From Mageeibacillus sp. UBA5436 (lineage in GTDB: Bacteria; Bacillota; Clostridia; Saccharofermentanales; DTU023), in contig DIRM01000024.1 in the NCBI GenBank assembly GCA_002427545.1, forward strand, positions 22,134 to 41,114: DNA of 18,981 nt. The letters run 5' to 3'. This document shows, piece after piece, positions 1 through 7,989 of this stretch. The position numbers and the translations under genes are program-made. Under the pieces are notes generated by a model. The model had not been told where the DNA came from. It worked only from the letters and a program-made list of their open reading frames with translations, and made no database searches. Each line of letters starts with the position of its first letter. The first letter of the stretch is position 1.

Positions 1-731
1 GCACCCTTTGTTTTACTATAAGCATCTTTTGTTTGCCCATGCAAAGTTAAAAGCATAAATTGATTGTAAATATCATCATTATTTAATTCTGTTTTTGCTT
101 TCCAAGTAATGCATCCTCCTTCTGCCGTAGTCAAATTTTTAACGGCATGAAAAGAAAAGCTGCTAAAATCAGCTATATTGCCAGATTTTTTACCATTAAT
201 CTCAGCGCCTAAAGAATGAGCTGTATCTGCAACAATAATAATTCGATTAAACATTTTTTGATATTTATTTTTTATATTTGCTTTAAACAAATTTTGTTTT
301 CTATAAATTGCTTGATATATTCGATCATAATCACAAATGACTCCGCCAATATCAACAGGAATAATTATTTTAGTGTTTTCATTTATAGCAGCTTCCATCT
401 GATCATAATCCATTTGTGGTGAATCTTTTTGAGAATCAATCATGACAGGTTTTGCTCCAACATGATAAATAACACTGCATGTCGCTGTATAAGTATAGGC
501 AGGTAAAATGACTTCATCACCAGGTCCTATGCCCAAAAGTCTCAGAATCATTTCAGCTCCAGCTGTTTGTGAATTGACACAAGCTACTCTAGGCACACCT
601 ATATACTCAGCAAGATTGTTTTCAAATTGCTTTGTAACAGACCCAGTCGTTATCCAACCGGATCGCAAAACATCTGAAACAGCTTCTATGTCTTGCTCAG
701 AAATATCTGGTTTATTAAATGAAATATACAT
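1..731 (-). CDS. DegT/DnrJ/EryC1/StrS-family sugar aminotransferase (5' part, 3' end beyond window)
   Basis: The minus strand from 731 is open to the window edge (243 codons), so the C-terminal part of the protein is missing. It is a PLP-dependent nucleotide-sugar aminotransferase: it starts like the family (SGWITTG at 24-30), has GIGPGDEVILPAYTYTA (67-83), VDIGGVICDYD (126-136), the PLP-ring Asp in VADTAHSLGAE (Asp169) and the Schiff-base Lys198 in SFHAVKNLTTAEGG. These variants belong to a branch common in Clostridia and differ from the WbpE-type paralogue at 6797-7942 (Lys in FFPAKP), so the two enzymes probably have different substrates. The ATG at 731-729 follows a GGAGG (736-740) only 4 nt upstream. 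It is the last visible gene of the minus-strand block, 146 nt after the flippase stop. A role aminating the 4-keto-6-deoxy product of the dehydratase at 12662-14551 is inference. Confidence 0.9.
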   Translation of the reverse strand, partial: MYISFNKPDISEQDIEAVSDVLRSGWITTGSVTKQFENNLAEYIGVPRVACVNSQTAGAEMILRLLGIGPGDEVILPAYTYTATCSVIYHVGAKPVMIDSQKDSPQMDYDQMEAAINENTKIIIPVDIGGVICDYDRIYQAIYRKQNLFKANIKNKYQKMFNRIIIVADTAHSLGAEINGKKSGNIADFSSFSFHAVKNLTTAEGGCITWKAKTELNNDDIYNQFMLLTLHGQTKDAYSKTKG

Positions 732-877
732 ATGTCCTCCAGTATCAGCTTATTAAGCTTAAATAAATTGTACATCGAAATTCAATAAAATGAATCATTT
801 TTTTAAAAATAATAATTTCTTAATTATTTTAACTGATTTTTTAGGGTTACATTGTTTTATACTTATAAAAATTTTGA

Positions 878-2284
878 TTAATTTCGTTTTTTTATCAAGT
901 CTTTCAATAATAAAACATTCTGCTTCTCACTATATAAAAATAACCCCATTCCTATAATGATAAATATCAGAGAGATTATCAAGCTGTTATATGTATAAAC
1001 CCAATATCCTAAAAATAACAAAACAAACCCCAAAATATTTTTCAAGCTCAAAAATTTTAATGAAATTGTTTTCCGCGTAGCCATATACATACACAGTAAT
1101 CCTAAAATATAACTAATAATTATAGAAAGATTAGCTCCTTGAATTCCTAAAGCAAGTAATAATTTGGGCAATAATAAAAAATTTGTTAAAGCGGCAATAC
1201 CAAAAGACAGAGTTACCGAAATTGTTTTTTTATCTGCAAAGAAAATCTGTGAATAGAAATTCATAAAAGTACTTAATGCCGTGCCAAAAATATGGAAAGG
1301 AACATATGGATAAGATTCAATAAAATCTTTTTTTATCAAATATGGGAAAACAATTGAAATGGCAGGAAGTAAAAGAGCTATACCATAAGTCATATAGTAT
1401 AAATAGCTATTAATTGCAGTACTATAGGTGGTATTTTTCTCAGAAACATTTTCTGATTCTGCATTTTTGAATGCCATCTCTTGCCAAGCTAAAATAATGA
1501 CCGAAGCAATTAAAGATAGAGCACCAGAAAATTTCCCTGCTACAGAATATAAACCATTCTCGCTATATCCCATATTCTGAGAAATATATACCTTATTATA
1601 ACCATCTAAAAACCATGAAATAAGTGTGCTAATACTTATTGGGATACTAAATTTTAAATAACTTATGAGAATTGTTTTTGAGAGATCTCGTTTCTTGAAT
1701 GAAGAGAGTATTCTTAATTTCCATTCTATAATAAAAATTTGAAGCAAATAACCAATTACAACACTAATATACAAAGATTCAATGCCAAAATTCAAAAAAA
1801 CGATAAGAAAAATATTGGTTAATAAAGTTATTAAACTAGCTAAAACACCAGATAGGGCATATAGAATATTTTTCCCATATCCTCTTGCAATATTCCCATA
1901 AATATAATGAAGAATTGTAAAAACACCATAAAGATAAACATAAATAGCTTGATTCACAGGAACAAAATAATTATAAATATAAAATAAAAATGTATAAAGA
2001 AAGAAAGAAACAAAAGTGATGAACAAGCCATTGTTTATTGCCTTACTTTTTTCATGTCTTTCCTGGTATTCATACATGTATCGTAAGATAGTTGACCATA
2101 TATTCAAAAATATAGTCATCGCAAAAAACGTGACAACACTAACAGCTTCCTCATATATACCGATGTCTGTTTTGGATAAATAATTTGTATAAATTGGTAA
2201 CAGTATGAATGTCATCAATTTCATTAAAACATTACCTGCAAAATAGACTATTGTAGATTTAATAAATGTTTTTCTTTTGTCCAT
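878..2284 (-). CDS. wzx: Wzx-type oligosaccharide flippase (MOP/MATE-like superfamily)
   Basis: This is a 468-residue, almost wholly hydrophobic integral membrane protein with about 12-14 predicted helices. The N-terminus (KSTIVYFAGNVLMKLMTF, then LLPIYTNYLSKTDIGIYE) has the typical Wzx/RfbX pattern: a first helix, a Pro-containing helix end, then the T-x-x-x-G-x-Y segment. Family members flip undecaprenyl-diphosphate-linked repeat units across the cytoplasmic membrane. The length is normal for Wzx. The start lies 12 nt after the upstream glycosyltransferase stop, with no strong Shine-Dalgarno, which suggests translational coupling. It sits in the same run of genes as the polymerase, as expected for a Wzx/Wzy-dependent pathway. 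The region is visibly more A/T-rich than the peptidase gene, as is common for flippase and polymerase genes. Substrate cannot be read from sequence. Confidence 0.88.
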   Translation of the reverse strand: MDKRKTFIKSTIVYFAGNVLMKLMTFILLPIYTNYLSKTDIGIYEEAVSVVTFFAMTIFLNIWSTILRYMYEYQERHEKSKAINNGLFITFVSFFLYTFLFYIYNYFVPVNQAIYVYLYGVFTILHYIYGNIARGYGKNILYALSGVLASLITLLTNIFLIVFLNFGIESLYISVVIGYLLQIFIIEWKLRILSSFKKRDLSKTILISYLKFSIPISISTLISWFLDGYNKVYISQNMGYSENGLYSVAGKFSGALSLIASVIILAWQEMAFKNAESENVSEKNTTYSTAINSYLYYMTYGIALLLPAISIVFPYLIKKDFIESYPYVPFHIFGTALSTFMNFYSQIFFADKKTISVTLSFGIAALTNFLLLPKLLLALGIQGANLSIIISYILGLLCMYMATRKTISLKFLSLKNILGFVLLFLGYWVYTYNSLIISLIFIIIGMGLFLYSEKQNVLLLKDLIKKRN

Positions 2285-2296
2285 AAAATTTTCTAT

Positions 2297-3424
2297 TTAC
2301 TTATCTGTTATTTCATCAATTAAATTTAATGTTTTATTAATTTCATTAACTAAATGATCATTATTAGCAGCAACTTTGTCACGGAAATTTTGATTAATGA
2401 CATTATTTTGATAAAACTCATAATTATTTATTAATTTAGATATGGCATTTGAGTAATAATTATCTGCTACACCAATTTGATATTTATCAACCATATTCAA
2501 CAAAGGTGGATTTTCTGTTGTAATAACTGGTTTATTTTCTGATAAAAATTCATAAATTTTGCCTGAAGCACAATAAAGATTATTTGTGTCCTTCATATGA
2601 TAATTAACAATACCAACATCACAAAGTTGAATTAATTCTTTAAGATTTCCTTCATTCAAGTTCTTATCAATAATATAAACATTATTTAATTTTAATTTCG
2701 ATATCAATTGCTTTATTAGATCAACATCTTCAGAGCCATATGCCCCAACTAAATACAAATTCACTTTATATTGAAAATTAGCAACCGCTTTAACCAATAC
2801 ATCATTCGTTCTGGATATGGAGCAACCAGAAGTAGAAATTAATTTTAATTTTGGTTCTTTTAAACTGTCTAGGATGTTTTTTGGTATTATTTCTTGATTA
2901 ATTTTTTTATAATTTAGGGGATAATCTAAAGATCGAACATTTTCAAAAACTATCGGCTCATTCTTTAATCGATAGTATTCCTGCATAATATCTGCTCTTT
3001 CTTGATTAGCTGCAATTATGATATCTGCTTTTGGGTTAATCCACTTTTCCAAGAGCGAACCAAATTTAGAGACGAAAGATTGCATATCTTTGGGCAAATA
3101 TAATTCTCTTGCATCAATGATAAATTTTGCATTATTTTGTCTTTTAAAAATTTTTAAAGCTGGAAAAAGAGCACGACGATTATCCGCCAGAATAATATCA
3201 AAGTCTTTAATATTTTTTGTCTTTTGCAAACAATATTTAATAAAATTTAAATAGCTGCCCTTTTGATTATCATAAGCTAAATGGAATTCTGATTCTATTT
3301 GTTCATCATGAGTAATATAAGTACAATCACCCAATTCTTGACAGACCTTAATTAATTCTCTTAATCGTCCATCAAATTTAATGCTGCTGAATGATACTAA
3401 GAGTATCTTTTTATGATTGTTCAT
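2297..3424 (-). CDS. GT4-like family glycosyltransferase (GT-B fold)
   Basis: A 375-residue soluble protein that looks like a two-domain GT-B enzyme. The N-terminal Rossmann-like start is KKILLVSFSSIKFDGRLREL (5-24), with DARELYLPKD (104-113) in the first domain, the position where GT4 enzymes have a D-x-R-D/E motif. The second domain has the nucleotide-sugar-binding strand LYLVGAYG (223-230), a linking segment LKELIQLCDVGIVNY (261-275), and SGKIYEFLSENKPVIT (287-302), whose Glu292 corresponds to the conserved GT4 glutamate. It probably adds one sugar to the lipid-linked repeat unit at the inner face of the membrane. Donor and acceptor are unknown. Its ATG overlaps the epimerase stop in an ATGA, so the two are translationally coupled. 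It is clearly different from the WbuB-like glycosyltransferase at 14574-15821. Confidence 0.85.
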   Translation of the reverse strand: MNNHKKILLVSFSSIKFDGRLRELIKVCQELGDCTYITHDEQIESEFHLAYDNQKGSYLNFIKYCLQKTKNIKDFDIILADNRRALFPALKIFKRQNNAKFIIDARELYLPKDMQSFVSKFGSLLEKWINPKADIIIAANQERADIMQEYYRLKNEPIVFENVRSLDYPLNYKKINQEIIPKNILDSLKEPKLKLISTSGCSISRTNDVLVKAVANFQYKVNLYLVGAYGSEDVDLIKQLISKLKLNNVYIIDKNLNEGNLKELIQLCDVGIVNYHMKDTNNLYCASGKIYEFLSENKPVITTENPPLLNMVDKYQIGVADNYYSNAISKLINNYEFYQNNVINQNFRDKVAANNDHLVNEINKTLNLIDEITDK

Positions 3425-4518
3425 AATTTATCCATAACAATATTAAGTATTCTTTCTGAAGCATTACCATCACCGTAAGGATTTTTTGCTTCACTCATTT
3501 TATTATATAAATCTGAATTCGTTAATAATTCAACAAAAGAATGATAAATATCATCTTCTAATGTACCCACTAATTTTAAAGTTCCGGCTTCAAGTCCTTC
3601 TGGTCTTTCAGTCGTATTTCTCATTACAAGAACAGGCTTTCCTAAAGATGGTGCTTCCTCTTGGATCCCACCACTATCTGTCAAAACAAGATAGGATTTT
3701 GCTAGAATATTATGAAAATCAATTACCTCTAAAGGGTTTATCAATCTTACTCGTTCGAGATCTTTAAAATATTTTTCCGCTAAACCACGGATTTGAGGAT
3801 TTAAATGAATCGGATATACTACTTTTATATCTGGATGTTCTAAAACAACACGCTTTACTGCTCTAAATATATTTTCTAATGGCTCACCCAAGTTTTCTCG
3901 TCGATGTGCCGTTAATACAATTAATCGACTCCCTTTAGCCCATTCTAATACTTCATGTTTATAATTCTTCTGAACAGTAGTTTTTAGAGCATCTATGACT
4001 GTATTACCAGTGATAAAAATACTATCCTTGTCCTTACCTTCTTTAATAAGCTGTTGAGCAGCGGTTTCTGTCGGTGCAAAATTAAATTTTGCCAATAAAC
4101 TGACAGCTTGACGATTAAATTCTTCTGGATAAGGTGAATAAATATTATAGGTTCTTAAACCTGCCTCCACATGACCTACTGGAATCTTTTGATAAAATGC
4201 TGCCAAAGCTGAAACAAAAGTTGTTGATGTGTCTCCATGTACCAAAACTAAATCTGGTTGTTCTTTTAAAAACACCTCTCGGATAGAATTTAAAATATCT
4301 ATCGTTATATCATATAAAGTTTGATTTGGTTTCATGATATTTAAATCATAATCTGGAACAATCTCAAAAATATCCAAAACTTGTTTGAGCATTTCTCGAT
4401 GCTGACCTGTAACACATACCACCGTTTGAATTTTGGTGTTATTTTGAAAAGCTTTAACGACTGGACACATCTTGATAGCCTCTGGTCTTGTACCAAAGAT
4501 AATTAAGACTTTTTTCAT
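3421..4518 (-). CDS. wecB: UDP-N-acetylglucosamine 2-epimerase, non-hydrolysing (WecB/MnaA type)
   Basis: A 365-residue cytosolic GT-B-fold epimerase that interconverts UDP-GlcNAc and UDP-ManNAc. Family motifs are intact: FGTRPEAIKMCPV (8-20), TGQHREML (37-44), VHGDTSTT (93-100, Asp96), GHVEAGLRT (115-123, Glu118), SPYPEEFNRQ (128-137, Glu132), LTAHRRENLGEP (202-213, His205), LEVIDFH (263-269), and TDSGGIQEEAPSLGKPV (280-296). It resembles Bacillus MnaA along its length and has a normal size. The signature GTRPEAIK is of the WecB/MnaA group; WbpI-type enzymes acting on 2,3-diacetamido uronic acids are recalled to carry GARPQFIK here. It may therefore supply UDP-ManNAc rather than epimerise the end product of the WbpA/B/E/D genes, although context allows either. 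A strong AGGAG (4526-4530) lies 7 nt before the ATG, inside the end of the polymerase gene. Both neighbours overlap it by 4 nt (ATGA). Confidence 0.95.
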   Translation of the reverse strand: MKKVLIIFGTRPEAIKMCPVVKAFQNNTKIQTVVCVTGQHREMLKQVLDIFEIVPDYDLNIMKPNQTLYDITIDILNSIREVFLKEQPDLVLVHGDTSTTFVSALAAFYQKIPVGHVEAGLRTYNIYSPYPEEFNRQAVSLLAKFNFAPTETAAQQLIKEGKDKDSIFITGNTVIDALKTTVQKNYKHEVLEWAKGSRLIVLTAHRRENLGEPLENIFRAVKRVVLEHPDIKVVYPIHLNPQIRGLAEKYFKDLERVRLINPLEVIDFHNILAKSYLVLTDSGGIQEEAPSLGKPVLVMRNTTERPEGLEAGTLKLVGTLEDDIYHSFVELLTNSDLYNKMSEAKNPYGDGNASERILNIVMDKL

Positions 4519-6815
4519 TTATCGGCTCCTGTATTATCTAAAATGTTTTCTTGTATAGTTTTTGATTGCTTCTTATTAAAGACTATATAGATTAAAAATA
4601 GCGTAATAGCAAATATCAATGAATTGTTATTATAAAGAGTCTCATATAAAAGGTAAGAAGGGAGATAGCTTATACAAAATAACATCAATAGTATCATTTC
4701 ATTTTCTCTTTGTTTTTTTAAAGTTTTTAGCATTTGTATAAATAAAAATATAATAAAAGTAGAAATAATGATTAATCCAACGATACCAAAGTCTGTTAAT
4801 ATTTCTAATATTATATTATGTGGAAAGTATTCTTTATATTTAGAATGAAAAAACATAGGCCCTTGACCAAAAATCGGTGCCTTTTTAATTTCTGCCAAAG
4901 ACAAGCTCCACAAATTTGCTCTATCCATGTTTAATTCAAAATTTGAAATACTAAACCTAAACTGTTCTTTAGCTATTAAATACTTTTGATTGTCGTTCAG
5001 TATATCCTCAGATAGAATTTTTTCTGTTTCTTCTTGAGATTTATCCCATTTTGCAAAATACTTCTTAAAAGCTTGTTCTACAGTTTTTTCTGTATTATCT
5101 TCAGCGTCAATGATATTAAAATTAGATAATCTATACGAAGAGATTTGCACTGGCTCTTTTTGAACAACATCTTTTATTACAAATTTCACACCAGATTCAC
5201 TGAAACGATAATAATCACCAATTAGAACAGCATAAATCGGTTTACCTTTATAAGCAGTACCAATTTCTTCAAATTTATTATTTAATATCGGAGCATCTTC
5301 ATTAATATATAGCCATTCAGGATGAGCAAGTTTTAGCATAGATGCATCTACTTTAGCTATGTCATCCTGATAGAAAATAAATACGTCATCGTCTTTTTGC
5401 ATTCCTGCTATATAGTCACCAATTGAATATACTCCAATAATTTTATTCGTATTAATATCATATACATTTGTTGTGTCAATAGTACAAGTCTCAAGCACTC
5501 TGGGCCTTTGTTGTACAAAATCTTTACCTATAAATCTGGTACCATTTTCATTAAAACAATAATAATTCCCTATTTCGACTGCTAAAATAAATTTTCCATT
5601 AAAAGCCTTGTCTATTATTTCAAATTTATTATTATAAATATCTTCTGATGCATTGATATAATAAGGCTTTGGAGCCTTATATATAAACTTATCAGCTTCA
5701 ATTTTAATTATTTCATTATTAACAGAAATATTTATAAAATCGTCTAGGATTTCTCCCTCCACAATATCTCCAATTTGAATTTCACCGATTTTTTGTTTCG
5801 TGGTGGGGCTGTATAAATCAATATTTTCTTTCGCATAAAGTGCTTTTGGTTGTTTTGTTGCCTCTAATTCTTCAACATATTGTTTTAACGGGGTAAAATC
5901 CGTTTTAGTTTTTTTCTTTTTAACATCTAATGCAGCATTATTTGAAGGTCGTTCATTGGTTTCCCATAAAAAATTATCTGAAATAAAGTTCAGTCTTGAA
6001 TTATTCAGCATTAAATGATTTGAAAGTAAATAAATTAAACCTAATGCTACAAGAATAATTAAAAATTGTTTCAGATAATTTTTATAATTTTTTCTATTAA
6101 GTAGAATTAGAGAAAAAAAGTTCACAACTGCCGTAAAAAATAGAGAAATAATGCCACTTCTTAAGCCCGTATAAAAAATGACAGTCATCAAAATACTAAT
6201 AATAATTAACAGTTCAATTAATTTCTTTTTGCCTTTTAATACAGTTTTAGAAAATTCCTTTTCGAAAAATATTCCAATATAAATAAAAATTGCCGGTAAA
6301 AAGAACCAAGCAACATTACCATAAGTAAAATCGGGTAATTCTCCATTGGTATTTTTCGAAAAAAATTCTAAAAATATCAAATATAAAACACCCAAACTAA
6401 GATACACGTATCTAAGTTTGTAAAAAGTCCAAATCACTTTTTTTCTGACATCGGAATCCATAGCCATGATACCCGCCATTAGAGTCATAGGAAGTGGAAA
6501 CATAATATAAAGAATAATATTTTTAATATTAAAATTGATTAAATTAGGTAAAATATAAACTAAATTAATGCAGATTAAAATTGCTAACATTTTATAAGTT
6601 TTAGAATTAATAACATATTTTAAAAAATAAATTGCTATTAATAAAATGCCGATTGAATAAATAATAGAGGAAATCACCGTAACATTTCCTTCATAGCCAA
6701 CAAGCTTTAAAAGCATATTAAAAAATGAAAGATTGCTAAAGCTAAAGGTTAAGACAAAAAAGAGCAATGTTATTTTTTCAAAAACATTCTCTGTTTTTAT
6801 TGTTTTTTGATCCAT
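4515..6815 (-). CDS. wzy: Wzy-type polysaccharide polymerase with inserted tandem SH3-like modules
   Basis: A 766-residue membrane protein, far longer than usual for Wzy/O-antigen ligases (about 400-480). Hydrophobic helices are visible at about 15-37, 46-67, 76-92, 98-118, 134-152, 166-184, 199-238 (two helices, with TGLRSG at 216-221 between them) and 249-268, then after a long soluble stretch at about 674-696, 706-725 and 730-747. The Wzy/WaaL C-terminal signature is present: R632 in DRANLW, IFGQGPMFF (648-656), and FPHNIILEILTDFGIVG (664-680) with His666. The soluble stretch (about 270-640) contains a 117-residue unit repeated in tandem, listed separately. The predicted role is extracytoplasmic polymerisation of repeat units flipped by the adjacent Wzx. 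A WaaL-type ligase is an alternative. The start overlaps the end of the aminotransferase gene by 19 nt, and the stop overlaps the wecB start (ATGA). Confidence 0.85.
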   Translation of the reverse strand: MDQKTIKTENVFEKITLLFFVLTFSFSNLSFFNMLLKLVGYEGNVTVISSIIYSIGILLIAIYFLKYVINSKTYKMLAILICINLVYILPNLINFNIKNIILYIMFPLPMTLMAGIMAMDSDVRKKVIWTFYKLRYVYLSLGVLYLIFLEFFSKNTNGELPDFTYGNVAWFFLPAIFIYIGIFFEKEFSKTVLKGKKKLIELLIIISILMTVIFYTGLRSGIISLFFTAVVNFFSLILLNRKNYKNYLKQFLIILVALGLIYLLSNHLMLNNSRLNFISDNFLWETNERPSNNAALDVKKKKTKTDFTPLKQYVEELEATKQPKALYAKENIDLYSPTTKQKIGEIQIGDIVEGEILDDFINISVNNEIIKIEADKFIYKAPKPYYINASEDIYNNKFEIIDKAFNGKFILAVEIGNYYCFNENGTRFIGKDFVQQRPRVLETCTIDTTNVYDINTNKIIGVYSIGDYIAGMQKDDDVFIFYQDDIAKVDASMLKLAHPEWLYINEDAPILNNKFEEIGTAYKGKPIYAVLIGDYYRFSESGVKFVIKDVVQKEPVQISSYRLSNFNIIDAEDNTEKTVEQAFKKYFAKWDKSQEETEKILSEDILNDNQKYLIAKEQFRFSISNFELNMDRANLWSLSLAEIKKAPIFGQGPMFFHSKYKEYFPHNIILEILTDFGIVGLIIISTFIIFLFIQMLKTLKKQRENEMILLMLFCISYLPSYLLYETLYNNNSLIFAITLFLIYIVFNKKQSKTIQENILDNTGADK
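5151..5852 (-). repeat. Intragenic tandem duplication encoding SH3-like modules in the polymerase
   Basis: Polymerase residues about 322-438 and 439-555 are two copies of a 117-residue unit. They align at a constant offset of 117 with no gap: Tyr335/Tyr452, Gly349-Asp350/Gly466-Asp467, NNKFE at 395-399/512-516, and FVQQRP/VVQKEP at the ends. In the second half of each unit (385-438 against 502-555) I count 29 identities in 54 positions; the first half is more diverged. Each half reads as a small beta-rich SH3b-like module, with a pattern of a short strand, I-G-x-x-x-x-G-D/K turn, aromatic strand and terminal strand, giving four modules. The repeat is diverged at DNA level, so it is not a recent or assembly-type duplication. 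The SH3 assignment is by pattern only. Confidence 0.75.
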
Positions 6816-7942
6816 ATTTCTTTACTCTCTATTAATGTATTTGCAACCAATTCAATCTCTTGATCAGTTAAATATGGATGCATCGGAATGCTCAATACTG
6901 TTTGACATAATTCTGATGTCTTTTTTGTTTGTCTAATCTCATTACCCAAATAAGCAAAGGCTTTTTGCTCAGTTAAAGGAATTGGATAATAAATCATGGT
7001 TGGAATATTTTCCCCTTTCAGTTGATTCTGAATTGCCTCTCTTTGTTCTGAAGAATCTAAAATCAAAGTAAATTGAGCATAACTAGATAAATAACCTTCT
7101 GATATTTGTGGGGTAATAAAATGTTTATCTAATATTTCTCGATATTTATCGGCAACTTTATTAACAGCTTCTAATTCATACTCTTTAAAAGCTTGGAATT
7201 TGACTTTCAAAACAGCTGCTTGTATTGTATCTAAACGTGAATTGATACCAATACGAACATTATCATATTTATAAGAACCTTTGCCGTGAACTTTGAGAGA
7301 TTTTAATTTTTCAGCTAAATCATCATCATCTGTAAAAATAGCGCCTCCATCACCATAGCAACCAACTGGTTTAGCCGGAAAAAATGAAGTTGTTGCTGCA
7401 TCAGCAAAACTACATGCTTTTTGGCCATTGATTTCTCCGCCAAATCCTTGTGCGCCATCTTCAAGTACGAGAAGGTTGTTTTCTTTTGCAATAGCTGTTA
7501 TTTCAGGATAATTTGCAGGTAAACCAAATAAATCTACTGGTATAATTACTTTTGGTATTAATTTGCCTGCCTGTTGAACTTCTTTAATCGCTTTTCTTAA
7601 ATCTTCAGGATCTAAATTGAAAGTTTCTTTTTCTACATCCACAAAAATTGGAGTTGCACCGCAAAAACTAACCACTTCTGCTGTAGCGAAAAAAGTAAAG
7701 TCAGGCACAAAAACAGCATCGCCTTCACCAATGTTCCAAGCCATTAAAACAAGTGACAAAGCATCTGTTCCATTGCCACAAGTAATACAATGCCTAGCTT
7801 TGACATATTCTGCCAATTCTTTTTCTAATTCATTAACTGGATTACCACCAATAAAATTGGCAGCTGTCATTGCATCAATAACAGATTTATCTATTTCTTT
7901 TTTTAATATTTGATATTGTTGTTTTAAATCTCTAAATTCCAT
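6797..7942 (-). CDS. wbpE: WbpE-type UDP-3-keto-GlcNAcA aminotransferase (DegT/DnrJ/EryC1/StrS family)
   Basis: A 381-residue PLP enzyme. It starts MEFRDLKQQYQILKKEID, typical of the WbpE/WlbC branch. Visible motifs are CGNGTDALSL (55-64, phosphate-binding turn), VPDFTFFATAE (79-89), PVDLFGLPA (135-143), LEDGAQGFGGE (160-170, Asp162 to the PLP ring nitrogen) and TSFFPAKPVGCYGDGGA (185-201, Schiff-base Lys191). In characterised relatives this enzyme transfers an amino group from glutamate to C3 of UDP-3-keto-GlcNAcA, giving UDP-GlcNAc(3NH2)A, and works with the WbpB dehydrogenase. Here the dehydrogenase is two genes upstream and the acyltransferase directly upstream, which supports that role. 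A weak AGAG element precedes the ATG. The stop lies 19 nt inside the polymerase gene. Related FdtB- or DesV-like 3-aminotransferases are possible, but the uronic-acid context argues for WbpE. Confidence 0.9.
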   Translation of the reverse strand: MEFRDLKQQYQILKKEIDKSVIDAMTAANFIGGNPVNELEKELAEYVKARHCITCGNGTDALSLVLMAWNIGEGDAVFVPDFTFFATAEVVSFCGATPIFVDVEKETFNLDPEDLRKAIKEVQQAGKLIPKVIIPVDLFGLPANYPEITAIAKENNLLVLEDGAQGFGGEINGQKACSFADAATTSFFPAKPVGCYGDGGAIFTDDDDLAEKLKSLKVHGKGSYKYDNVRIGINSRLDTIQAAVLKVKFQAFKEYELEAVNKVADKYREILDKHFITPQISEGYLSSYAQFTLILDSSEQREAIQNQLKGENIPTMIYYPIPLTEQKAFAYLGNEIRQTKKTSELCQTVLSIPMHPYLTDQEIELVANTLIESKEIWIKKQ

Positions 7943-7989
7943 ACTCTGCTCTTTTCACTTCTTAACTTTTATCTTTTTTGCTTAAATTT

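Noticed and set aside
216..756. Plus-strand open frames at 216-422 and 508-756
   Set aside because: They lie antisense to the aminotransferase gene, which has clear family motifs; their translations look like no protein family I recognise.
805..828. Possible terminator after the flippase gene (7-bp arms AATAATT/AATTATT, then T-run on the minus strand)
   Set aside because: The stem is made only of A·T pairs in very A/T-rich DNA and would be weak; a gene in the same direction follows.
3018..3767. Plus-strand open frames inside the glycosyltransferase and epimerase genes
   Set aside because: They are shadows of well-supported minus-strand genes, with no ribosome binding site or recognisable domain.
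4515..6815. Frameshift, gene fusion or assembly duplication explaining the long polymerase
   Set aside because: The frame is open throughout, motifs on both sides of the insert belong to one Wzy-like protein, and the two repeat copies are well diverged at DNA level.
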